In this document: one piece after another, positions 33,256-41,046 of the stretch
Layout: the number at the start of each line of letters is the position of its first letter
How positions within the stretch are numbered: the first letter of the stretch is position 1
NCBI RefSeq assembly: GCF_002778275.1
Contig: NZ_NESG01000005.1
Location: forward strand, 248,001-312,000
From: Limnohabitans sp. G3-2
GTDB lineage: Bacteria; Pseudomonadota; Gammaproteobacteria; Burkholderiales; Burkholderiaceae_C
Length of the DNA stretch: 64,000 nucleotides
Direction: 5' to 3'
Translations under genes and position numbers: made by a program
Notes under the pieces: generated by a model
Databases searched by the model: none
The model's input: the letters and a program-made list of their open reading frames with translations, nothing else
Told to the model about the DNA's origin: nothing

Positions 33256-34293
33256 TCAGCTTTGCAGCGCTTTCCACATCTCCATGTCGCGCTCGGCGGT
33301 CCAGATGCGGGGGTTTTTGATGCCACTGGCTTCGTCATACGCGCGCGTCACGTCAAACGGCAGGCAGTGCTCATAAATGAACACATGGCCAAACACCGGG
33401 TCCATGCTCTTGCGGGTGTGGGCCATGGCCGCTTTCAGGTCCATCTTGCCTGCTACGGCTTCCTTGCCGGCCTTGTAGAGAGTCTCGACCCAGCGCTTGG
33501 TGTAGTCGAGCGCCTTGTTGACATTGGCGTTGCCCTTCATGGCCTCGCCGCGGCCGGGCACGATGAACTCGGCTTTCAGGGCGCGCAGGGCTTCCAGGGT
33601 GGCCGGCCACTCTTCGAGTTGGGCGTCGCCCGTGTACACCCCGGCTTCGTACTCGACCAGATCGCCCGAGAACAGCACTTTTTCTTCCTCGACCCAGGCG
33701 ATGGTGTCGCCACGGGTGTGGCCGGGGCCTGGGTGCCAAATTTGCACCACCACGCCGCCCAAGTTGATGCTGAGCTTGCCGGGCACTTCGCCTTGTGTGG
33801 GCTTGCCGCCGCCCACCACCATGGTCGGCCAGGTCAGGCCCGGGATGCTGTCGGCACCCCGGAACAGGCGCGGGAAGCGCTCCATCTCGCTTTGCATGTC
33901 TTGCGCGCCGCGCTCTTGGATCAGGTCCAACGTGCCTTCGCTGGCGATGATCTCGGTCGCGCCTTCGGCGGCGTAGGCGTAAGCGCCCAGCACACGCACC
34001 GCGTGGTAGTGGGTCAGCAACACATATTTGATGGGCAGGTCACTGACGGTACGGATCTTCTTGATCAGGTCTTGCGCCATGGCAGGGGTGGCTGTGGCGT
34101 CGCTGACCATGATGAAACGGTCACCGATGATCACGCCCGAATTGGGGTCGCCCTCGGCGGTGTAGGCCCAGCAGTGCTGGCTCAGTTGCTCGAATGTGAT
34201 CTTCTTTTCGGTCAAATCGGCTTGGCTGGCAAATGCCTTGGTTGGGGCCTTGGTTGGGGCCTTGGCAGGGGCTTTGGTGGGGGCGGTGGACAT
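33256..34293 (-). CDS. MBL-fold metallo-hydrolase with altered metal motif
   Basis: The 345-residue protein has an N-terminal low-complexity run of Ala-Pro-Thr-Lys repeats (residues 4-20), then a metallo-beta-lactamase fold: 'VLLTHYHAVRVLGAYAYAAE', 'WHPGPGHTRGDTIAWVEEEK' and 'VLFSGDLVEYEAGVY'. The canonical HxHxDH motif is H-Y-H-A-V-R here, so the second-site Asp and His are missing. The start at 34293 has GGAG upstream and is favoured over one six codons earlier. The gene lies next to the OsmC gene in the same direction. The substrate is unknown. Confidence 0.85.
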   Translation of the reverse strand: MSTAPTKAPAKAPTKAPTKAFASQADLTEKKITFEQLSQHCWAYTAEGDPNSGVIIGDRFIMVSDATATPAMAQDLIKKIRTVSDLPIKYVLLTHYHAVRVLGAYAYAAEGATEIIASEGTLDLIQERGAQDMQSEMERFPRLFRGADSIPGLTWPTMVVGGGKPTQGEVPGKLSINLGGVVVQIWHPGPGHTRGDTIAWVEEEKVLFSGDLVEYEAGVYTGDAQLEEWPATLEALRALKAEFIVPGRGEAMKGNANVNKALDYTKRWVETLYKAGKEAVAGKMDLKAAMAHTRKSMDPVFGHVFIYEHCLPFDVTRAYDEASGIKNPRIWTAERDMEMWKALQS

Positions 34294-34396
34294 GGCAGTT
34301 TCTCCGGTCAATGAATGGGATCGATTTTACTTAAACGAAATGCGTTACGCATTGGTAAATTTGAAAGGTGGATGCTGTGGCACAACTCTGCACTGT

Positions 34397-34825
34397 GTGA
34401 GGCCCCCTCAGTGACCGATTGTCTGCTCTGCCTTGGCCCACATTCGCGAGCAGGGGCTCGCTCCTACTCAAATACCGCCTGAGCTGGCTTTCTTGGGGAA
34501 AACCCGCTCTGTGTGGGAGGCCGCCCCTGCGGCCGAATGTCTGCTCAGCCTGGGCCCACATTCGCGAGCAGGGGCTCGCTCCTACAGGGATGCCGCATCA
34601 GCTGGATTTCTTGGGGAAGACCCGCTCTTCGTGGGAGGCCGCCCCTGCGGCCGAATGTCTGCTCAGCCTTGGCCCACATTCGCGAGCAGGGGCTCGCTCC
34701 TACAGGGATGCCGCATCAGCTGGCTTTCAAAGGGAAGGCCCGCTCTTTGTGGGAGGCCGCCCCTGCGGCCGAATGTCTGCTCAGCCTGGGCCCACTTTCG
34801 CGAGCAGGGGCTCGCTCCTACGGGA
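34397..34825. repeat. 118-bp tandem array of paired REP-like palindromes
   Basis: This fills a gene-free gap of about 560 bases (34294-34859). Type A palindromes (read on the minus strand: GTAGGA head, GCGAGC stem, CCCT loop, GCTCGC) start at 34443, 34561, 34679 and 34797, exactly 118 bases apart. Type B palindromes (plus strand: GTGGGA head, GGCCGC stem, CCCT loop, GCGGCC) lie at 34513, 34631 and 34749. Each B faces the next A in inverted orientation, as in REPINs. No RAYT transposase gene is in the window. Confidence 0.88.
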
Positions 34826-34859
34826 TACGGCATTCGCTCGGGTTTTGTGGGCATCCCAC

Positions 34860-35489
34860 TCAACCCAGGCCCTTTTCCAGCATGCCAATCACCTCGTCGG
34901 CAAAAGCCGCGTAGCTGATCGGACCGCCCGGGCGCAGCCAGGTGAAGGTCCAGTTGATCATGCCCAGCAGCATCATGGTCAGCGCGGTCTGGTTGGTGGG
35001 GGTCAGGCGCTCGGGATAGGCCCGCTTCATGAATCGGGTCATGGCCGCGACGATGTCACGCTGGCGGTTCAGGATCAGCTCGCGCGGCGACACACCCGCG
35101 TGGGGCAAGGAGGCATCGGCGGCATCGCTCAAAAACTGTGTGTCGTTGAGCAGCGCCGCGTGGCGTGTGGCCGAGGTTTCGTACTCTTGCAAAAACGCCC
35201 GCACCAGCTCATGCAGGGTGGCGCGTTCGTTCAGGTCTTTGCGCTGGGCCGTTGCTTCGGTTTGCGCGATCACCGCCAGCAAGCGCTGGGTGTGGCGGTC
35301 CAGCAGGTCGAACAAAATGGCTTCTTTGCTCTCGTAGTAGTGGTACAGCCGCGCCTTGGAGGTGCCGCAGGCTGCCGCAATTTCGTTCATGCTCGCCGCT
35401 GGGTAGCTGCGCTGGGCAAAGCATTGCGCCGCGATGTCGAGGATCGCGTCGCGCTTGATGTCGTGGGTGGCTGATTTGGGTCGGGCCAT
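34860..35489 (-). CDS. TetR/AcrR family transcriptional regulator
   Basis: The 209-residue regulator has an N-terminal TetR HTH ('MNEIAAACGTSKARLYHYYE', residues 33-52) and a C-terminal ligand domain ending in an amphipathic helix. It resembles Burkholderiales regulators of aromatic or acyl-CoA catabolism, but no target operon is adjacent. The stop is at the edge of the REP array, and the 5-formyl-THF cyclo-ligase gene ends 18 bases upstream in the same direction. Confidence 0.9.
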   Translation of the reverse strand: MARPKSATHDIKRDAILDIAAQCFAQRSYPAASMNEIAAACGTSKARLYHYYESKEAILFDLLDRHTQRLLAVIAQTEATAQRKDLNERATLHELVRAFLQEYETSATRHAALLNDTQFLSDAADASLPHAGVSPRELILNRQRDIVAAMTRFMKRAYPERLTPTNQTALTMMLLGMINWTFTWLRPGGPISYAAFADEVIGMLEKGLG

Positions 35490-35507
35490 GGTGTGCGAAG
35501 GGCGGCC

Positions 35508-36092
35508 TCAAACCGGCCACACCACCCCGTTGTCGTTCAAGATAGCGTCGAGCGGCTCGTCGTGGGCTTCGGGCTCCAGATCGTCCACAAAGCCTTGGGT
35601 AAAGCCCAAGCCCACGGTGAATGGCTTGGGCTGCAAGGTGGCCAGGGTGCGGTCGTAAAAGCCGCCGCCGTAGCCCAGCCGGTAGCCGCCTGTGCCGTAG
35701 CCCACGCAGGGCACAAACAGCAAGGTGGGCACAATGACTTCGGTGTCTTTGGGTTTGGGGATGCCGTAGGCGTCTTCCTCCATCGCACAACCGGGGTACC
35801 AGGTGTGGAAAGTCAGGGTTTTGTGGAGCTTGTTGACCACGGGCAAGCCAATTTGGCGGCGCTGGGGTGCACCATGCAGCTCCCCGTCCTCTTTCCAGCG
35901 GTGCAACACGGGCAAAGGGTCAAACTCGCCCTTGATGGGCCAATAAGCGCCGATCACCGTGTCCGGGCGGTCAAACAGCCAGATGCGCAGGATGCGCTGC
36001 AAGGCTTCGGCCCGCTCCAAACGGTCTGGCAGGTTCAACCTTTCTGCCACCAAGGCTTTTCGCAAGGCTCTTTTAACGTCAGCTTTGTCCAT
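35508..36092 (-). CDS. 5-formyltetrahydrofolate cyclo-ligase
   Basis: The 194-residue enzyme converts 5-formyl-THF to methenyl-THF with ATP. It has N-terminal 'KADVKRALRKALVAER', central 'PCVGYGTGGYRLGYGGGFYD' (the family's substrate and ATP loop), and 'PEAHDEPLDAILNDNGV'. The open frame extends 205 codons further upstream but only as a shadow of the divergent slt gene. The ATG at 36092 gives the family's usual length. It starts nine bases from the oppositely oriented transglycosylase gene. Confidence 0.92.
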   Translation of the reverse strand: MDKADVKRALRKALVAERLNLPDRLERAEALQRILRIWLFDRPDTVIGAYWPIKGEFDPLPVLHRWKEDGELHGAPQRRQIGLPVVNKLHKTLTFHTWYPGCAMEEDAYGIPKPKDTEVIVPTLLFVPCVGYGTGGYRLGYGGGFYDRTLATLQPKPFTVGLGFTQGFVDDLEPEAHDEPLDAILNDNGVVWPV

Positions 36093-36101
36093 AATCGACC
36101 C

Positions 36102-38090
36102 ATGAAATTCCATCCGATTCTGACACTGCTTTGTGCCATCGCCACGACAGGCTTGTGCAGCCCTTTGGCAAACGCCCAAGTTCCAGCCCCCAACAAGGGG
36201 GATGAGGTCATCCTGGACATGAGCCAGGCCTTCAAAAAGAACGACAAAACCCGCCTGTCTGCCCTGCTGCCCAAGTCCAGGGGCCATGTGCTGGAGCCCT
36301 TGGCGGCCTATTGGGAAATGCGCGCGCGGCTGGACACGGCCCCTGAATCGGAGATCCGCAGCTTTTTGAACAGCTACGCGGGCAGCTACTACGAAGACCG
36401 CTTGCGCAACGATTGGCTGCTGCAAATGGGCAAGCGCCGGGATTGGACAGGCTTCACCGCCGAATACCCCCGCTACCGCATGCGCGACGACCGTGAATTG
36501 CGCTGTTACGCCCTGGCCACCGAGGCCATGAACAGCAAAGCCGACGTGGCCGATGAAACCAAACGCCTGTGGTACAGCCTGCGCGAGGCCGACGACGGCT
36601 GCACCTACGTGGCCGACCACTTGCACTCGGGCAAACAAATCAACGGGCTGGACCTGTGGCGCAAGGCGCGCATCGCCATGGACGCCAACCGCCCTCGCGC
36701 GGCGCAAGCGGCGGTCGACATCGAAGCCCCCCGCTTGTCAGAGCAGGTGGCCCTCATCCACGCCGACCCGGGCAAATACCTGGACAAACGCATCCTGGCC
36801 ATCACCAAGAGCCGCAAAGAGCTGGCGGTGTTGGCCCTGATCCGTTTGGCGGCCAAGGACCCGGACGAAGCGGCCGATTTGCTCAGTCGCCGCTGGTCCG
36901 TTCAGCTCAGCCCCGAAGAGCGCAACTGGACATGGGCTGTGATTGGCAAACAAGCCGCCTGGAAACTGCAGGACAACGCCGCCAGTCACTTTGCCAAGGT
37001 GCAAAAAGACAGTGACCTGAACGATGACCTGCTGAGCTGGAAGGTGCGCGCTGCGCTGCGCCAAGGCCAATGGCGACAGGTGTTGAGCGCCACCCAGGCC
37101 ATGAGCCCAGAATCCCAAAAAGACCCCGCCTGGGTGTATTGGCGCGCCCGCGCCTTGACGGCCACGGCGCAAGACACGGCGCAAAAGCAAGAGGCGCAGG
37201 CTTTGCTGCGCAGCATCGCCAGCGTGAAGGGTTTTTACGAGCAACTGGCACTGGAGGATTTGGGCCAGCCCATCACCGTGCCCGAGCGCCCCATGGCTTT
37301 GACCCCGCAGGAGAAAGCGGCGGCCCTGGCCAACCCCGGACTGCAGCGGGCCCTTTATGCGATCCAGATCGGCCTGCGCCCCGAAGGCAACCGCGAGTGG
37401 AACTACAGCACCAATTTGCACACCCCAGGGGGCATGAACGACCGCGATCTGCTGGCCGCCGCCGACTTGGCCTGCCAGCGCCAGGTGTGGGACCGCTGCA
37501 TCAACACCAGTGACCGGACCAAAGAGGCGATCGACTTTGACCAGCGCTTCCCGATGCCGCTGCGCGACATCGTGGTGCGCCGCGCGGGCGAGATCAAACT
37601 CGACCCGGCTTATGTGTACGGCCTGATCCGGCAGGAAAGCCGCTTCATCATGGACGCGCGCTCTCACGTGGGTGCATCCGGCCTGATGCAGGTCATGCCC
37701 GCCACCGCCAAATGGACCGCCAAAAAAATCGGCTTGACCAGCTTCACGCCGGAGCAGATCACCGACCGGGAAGTGAACGTGGCCATTGGCACGGGTTATC
37801 TGAAACTGGTGTTGGACGACTTTGAAGGCTCCATGCCCATGGCGACTGCCGCCTACAACGCGGGCCCCAGCCGTCCGCGCAACTGGCGCAACGGCCCGGT
37901 GCTCGAAGCCGCCATTTGGGCCGAGAACATCCCGTTCCAGGAAACGCGTGACTACGTGAAAAAAGTGCTGTCGAACACGACCAACTACGCGGCCATCCTG
38001 ACGCGCCAGCCGCAATCGCTCAAAGCCCGGCTGGGGATGATTGGGCCGCGCAACTCGCCCTTGAGCGAAGTGAGCAAAGATTTGCCCTGA
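36102..38090 (+). CDS. slt: Soluble lytic murein transglycosylase
   Basis: The 662-residue periplasmic enzyme has the signal peptide 'MKFHPILTLLCAIATTGLCS' cleaved near 'ANAQVP', then a long alpha-superhelical region of TPR-like repeats (about residues 40-470). The C-terminal SLT domain carries catalytic Glu in 'YVYGLIRQESRFIMDARSHV', followed by 'GASGLMQVMPATAKWTAKKI' and 'AYNAGPSRPRNWR'. It cleaves peptidoglycan to 1,6-anhydromuropeptides. The ATG at 36102 was chosen because it begins the signal peptide. It is divergent from the folate gene and followed by REP repeats. Confidence 0.95.
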   Translation: MKFHPILTLLCAIATTGLCSPLANAQVPAPNKGDEVILDMSQAFKKNDKTRLSALLPKSRGHVLEPLAAYWEMRARLDTAPESEIRSFLNSYAGSYYEDRLRNDWLLQMGKRRDWTGFTAEYPRYRMRDDRELRCYALATEAMNSKADVADETKRLWYSLREADDGCTYVADHLHSGKQINGLDLWRKARIAMDANRPRAAQAAVDIEAPRLSEQVALIHADPGKYLDKRILAITKSRKELAVLALIRLAAKDPDEAADLLSRRWSVQLSPEERNWTWAVIGKQAAWKLQDNAASHFAKVQKDSDLNDDLLSWKVRAALRQGQWRQVLSATQAMSPESQKDPAWVYWRARALTATAQDTAQKQEAQALLRSIASVKGFYEQLALEDLGQPITVPERPMALTPQEKAAALANPGLQRALYAIQIGLRPEGNREWNYSTNLHTPGGMNDRDLLAAADLACQRQVWDRCINTSDRTKEAIDFDQRFPMPLRDIVVRRAGEIKLDPAYVYGLIRQESRFIMDARSHVGASGLMQVMPATAKWTAKKIGLTSFTPEQITDREVNVAIGTGYLKLVLDDFEGSMPMATAAYNAGPSRPRNWRNGPVLEAAIWAENIPFQETRDYVKKVLSNTTNYAAILTRQPQSLKARLGMIGPRNSPLSEVSKDLP

Positions 38091-38116
38091 GGCCTGCAGA
38101 TCAGGGCCAACCTGCC

Positions 38117-38320
38117 TTCGCGAGCAGGGGCTCGCTCCCACACACATACCGCTTCAGCGCTCTTCGGGCCTTCGCGAGCAGGGGCTCGCTCCCACACACA
38201 TACCGCTTCAGCGCGCTTGGGGCCTTCGCGAGCGGGGGCTCGCTCCTACAGGCATGCCGCATCAGGGGGGTTCGGTGGGGAAGGCCTGCTCTTTGTGGGA
38301 GGCCGCCCCTGCGGCCGAAT
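38117..38320. repeat. 54-bp tandem array of type A REP palindromes with one type B
   Basis: Three type A palindromes start at 38117, 38171 and 38225, exactly 54 bases apart. A type B copy at 38295-38320 faces them. The copies at 38117 and 38171 share the same flank (CACACATACCGCTTCAGCGC), showing recent duplication. The array fills the gap between slt and the PHA-system gene. Confidence 0.88.
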
Positions 38321-38326
38321 GGGGAC

Positions 38327-38629
38327 TCAGGCCTGGGGCTCTGGCCCCAACAACGCATCCAAGTTGGCGTTGATTTTTTCGACGATCTTGCCGCTGTAGG
38401 CGCCCAACAAAAACCCCAGCTGGATCTGCAGGTCAAAACGGGTGTCGGTCACGGTCAGTTCGCCGCTCACGCCGCTGCGCTCAAAGCGCATGCGGTCCGC
38501 CGACTCACCGGGCGCTGAGGTGCAGCTCATGCCCCATTCTTGTTCCGCTTGTTCGCGCCAGCGCTGCGCAACCAGGCGTGCGCCAGCCATGCCCAAGGTG
38601 TGTTCGCGTTCGATTTTCAATTTGGGCAT
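38327..38629 (-). CDS. Polyhydroxyalkanoic acid system family protein
   Basis: The 100-residue protein begins 'MPKLKIEREHTLGMAGARLV' and contains 'GELTVTDTRFDLQIQLGFLL' and 'IVEKINANLDALLG', as in the PHA granule-region family. These small proteins often occur near PHA synthesis genes, but here no phaC/phaA is near. The start at 38629 has GAGGTGG upstream. It lies 13 bases inside the end of the molybdopterin oxidoreductase gene, so the two are translated in overlap. Confidence 0.8.
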   Translation of the reverse strand: MPKLKIEREHTLGMAGARLVAQRWREQAEQEWGMSCTSAPGESADRMRFERSGVSGELTVTDTRFDLQIQLGFLLGAYSGKIVEKINANLDALLGPEPQA

Positions 38630-40665
38630 GTCGCCACCTCCACCAAACAGTCGTAAAACACGGGCGCTCGGCCCAAATCGGTCAGGTGCTGGCTGGTCAG
38701 TTCGTTCACGTTGGTGCCGTTCAGGCCCAGCTTGCGCCACCAGATGCCCAGGCCATGGACCACGCCTTGGCGCGCCCGCTGGTTCAGCCGCGCTTTGCAG
38801 TGGTACGTGCCACGGTCGTTGAACACACGCACCACCGCGCCGTCAGAAATGCCCCGCTGGGCCGCATCCTCGGGGTGCATCTCCAGCACGGGCTCGGCCT
38901 CGATGTCGCGCAGGCTTTGCACGTTGACGAAGGTCGAATTGAGGAAGTTGCGCGCAGGCGGCGAGATCATGGCCAGCGGGTAGCGCCCCCCGGGCGTGGC
39001 CAGCTCGTAGTTGGGCAGGTGGTCGGGCAGACCGTCCAGACCCTGATCGGCCAAGCGTTGGCTGAAAAATTCACAGCGCCCCGAAGGCGTTGGAAAGTCG
39101 CCCTGCGCAAACGGCGCATCGGGCACGGGCAGCGAAGCAAAGCCGTGGGCCAGCAGCTGCTCAAAATCCTGCGCATCACCGATGGCGCTGCGGCACAGGC
39201 TTTCGTCGCTTTCGGCAAAACACGGGTTGTCAAAGCCCATGCGCTGGGCCAGCGCCCGGAAGATGTCGGTGTTGGTGCGCGCACCGCCCACGGGCGCAAT
39301 CGCGGGACGGTTGAGCAGCACATCGGTGTGGCCGTAGCTGGTGTGGATGTCCCAATGCTCGAGCTGCGTGGTGGCAGGCAAGATGAAGTCGGCGTAGTCG
39401 GCCGTGTCGGTTTGGAAATGCTCCAACACCACGGTGAACAGGTCTTCACGGCCAAAGCCCTGCACCACCCGGCCCGACTCGGGGGCCACGGCCACCGGGT
39501 TGCTGTTGTAGACGATCAAGGCTTCAATTTGCGGGCCAAACGTGGGCGATGACGGACGCAACAAGTCGTCGCCAATGGTGGTCATGTTGAGGGTGCGGGG
39601 GCGGCGCTCGCCCAGCAAATCAGGCCGCTGCAAAGCCGCCCGCCGCACGGGAAAATGCCCCGAGCTGCTGAGCAACACCCCGCCGGCCCGGTGTCGCCAT
39701 GCGCCGGTCAGTGCAGGCAGGCAAGCGATGGCCCGCACCGCATTGCCGCCGCCGCGCACACGCTGCATGCCGTAATTCAGCCGAATGGCTGCGGGCTGGG
39801 TGGTGCCCCAGTCGCGAGCCAATTGCCGGATTTGCGCCACCGGAATGCCGCACACCTCGGCCGCTCGCTCAGGAGACCATTGCAAGGCACGCGCTTTCAA
39901 AGCGTCCCAGCCCAAGGTGTAGCGGTCAATGTAGTCGGGGTCGAGCCAGCCGTGCACGATCAGCTCGTGCATGACCGCCAGCGCCAGCGCGGCGTCGGTG
40001 CCTGGGCGCAGGGCGATGTGTTCGTGGCATTTTTCGGCCGTCTCGCTGCGACGGGGGTCGATGCACACCAGTTTGGCCCCCTGGCGCTTGGCCTCCTGGG
40101 CGATGCGCCAAAAGTGCAGGTTGCTGCCAATCGAGTTGCTGCCCCAAATGACGATCAGTTTGGATTCGGCGAAAAACTCGACCTTCATGCCCACCTTGTT
40201 GCCCAAGGTCTGTGTCAGGGCTTCGGCCCCAGCAGAAGCGCAAATCGTGCGGTCCAACAGCGATGCGCCGAGCTGGTGGAAAAACCGCGCGGCGATCGAC
40301 TCGCTTTGCACCAGGCCCATGGTGCCCGCGTAGCTGTAAGGCAAGATGGCCTGCGGATCGCGTGCGGCAATGGTTGTGAGCCGAGCGGCGATGGCGTCCA
40401 AGGCTTCATCCCAGCCCACAGGCTCAAACTGGCCAGCGCCTTTGGGCCCCACTCGGCGCAAGGGCACAAGCAAGCGCTCAGGGTGGTAAGTGCGCTCGGC
40501 GTAACGCGAGACTTTGGTGCACAACACGCCATCGGTCGGCGCGTGCGCAGGGTTGCCCTGCACTTTGGTGGCGCGGCCGTTTTCAACGGTCGTGAGCAAG
40601 GCACAGGTGTCGGGGCAATCGTGCGGGCAGGCACCACGCACCACAGTGGCAGAGGTATCGTTCAT
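38617..40665 (-). CDS. Molybdopterin oxidoreductase (bis-MGD, formate dehydrogenase/nitrate reductase superfamily)
   Basis: The 682-residue protein has an N-terminal [4Fe-4S] motif 'GACPHDCPDTCALL' with the fourth Cys in 'GVLCTKVSRY'. The central molybdopterin domain carries 'LIVIWGSNSIGSNLHFWRIA' and 'VCIDPRRSETAEKCHEHIAL', and the C-terminal dinucleotide-binding domain has 'PLAMISPPARNFLNSTFVNV'. No Tat signal is seen, so it is cytoplasmic. No partner Fe-S or cytochrome subunit is adjacent. The substrate is not identifiable; many such orphan enzymes are annotated as formate dehydrogenase or DMSO reductase-like. Confidence 0.9.
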   Translation of the reverse strand: MNDTSATVVRGACPHDCPDTCALLTTVENGRATKVQGNPAHAPTDGVLCTKVSRYAERTYHPERLLVPLRRVGPKGAGQFEPVGWDEALDAIAARLTTIAARDPQAILPYSYAGTMGLVQSESIAARFFHQLGASLLDRTICASAGAEALTQTLGNKVGMKVEFFAESKLIVIWGSNSIGSNLHFWRIAQEAKRQGAKLVCIDPRRSETAEKCHEHIALRPGTDAALALAVMHELIVHGWLDPDYIDRYTLGWDALKARALQWSPERAAEVCGIPVAQIRQLARDWGTTQPAAIRLNYGMQRVRGGGNAVRAIACLPALTGAWRHRAGGVLLSSSGHFPVRRAALQRPDLLGERRPRTLNMTTIGDDLLRPSSPTFGPQIEALIVYNSNPVAVAPESGRVVQGFGREDLFTVVLEHFQTDTADYADFILPATTQLEHWDIHTSYGHTDVLLNRPAIAPVGGARTNTDIFRALAQRMGFDNPCFAESDESLCRSAIGDAQDFEQLLAHGFASLPVPDAPFAQGDFPTPSGRCEFFSQRLADQGLDGLPDHLPNYELATPGGRYPLAMISPPARNFLNSTFVNVQSLRDIEAEPVLEMHPEDAAQRGISDGAVVRVFNDRGTYHCKARLNQRARQGVVHGLGIWWRKLGLNGTNVNELTSQHLTDLGRAPVFYDCLVEVATCPN

Positions 40666-40782
40666 GGGTCGGTGGCGAGCAACAGGTCAAAAGCCGATTG
40701 TCGCGCAGCCCGGCCATCTGTGGTCAGACCCTGGTTTCAGGGGCTGCCCAGGTACCCCATGCGCGCACCAGCTCTGCGCACA

Positions 40783-41003
40783 TTCGCGAGCAGGGGCTCG
40801 CTCCCACAGGGATGCCCATCCACAGCACAGGGGTGGGCTTGTGGCTTGTGGCTTGTGGCTTGTGGCTTGTGGCTTGTGGCTTTGGCTTTGGCTTTGGCTT
40901 TGGCTTTGGTTTTGGTTTTGGTTTTGGTTTTGGTTTTGGTTTTAGTTTTGGTTTTAGCTTTAGGTTTTGGGCTTTTGTGGGAGGCTGCCCCTGCAGCCGA
41001 ATG
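40783..41003. repeat. REP pair enclosing a degenerating microsatellite
   Basis: A type A palindrome (40783-40807) and a type B palindrome (40977-41003, stem GGCTGC/GCAGCC with compensating change) enclose about 140 bases of stepwise simple repeats: TTGTGGC units from about 40838, TTTGGC units from about 40878, and TTTTGG units from about 40908 to 40975. The gap between the oxidoreductase and CapA genes (40666-41046) holds nothing else recognised. Confidence 0.85.
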
Positions 41004-41046
41004 CGGGCACCTGCGGCGCGCTTCAATCAGGTACTGCGGCGCCTGG

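Noticed and set aside
40724-41026. A minus-strand frame encoding a Lys-Pro dipeptide run.
   Set aside because: The run is only the translation of the TTTTGG/TTTGGC microsatellite between REP palindromes; there is no ribosome-binding site or conserved end.
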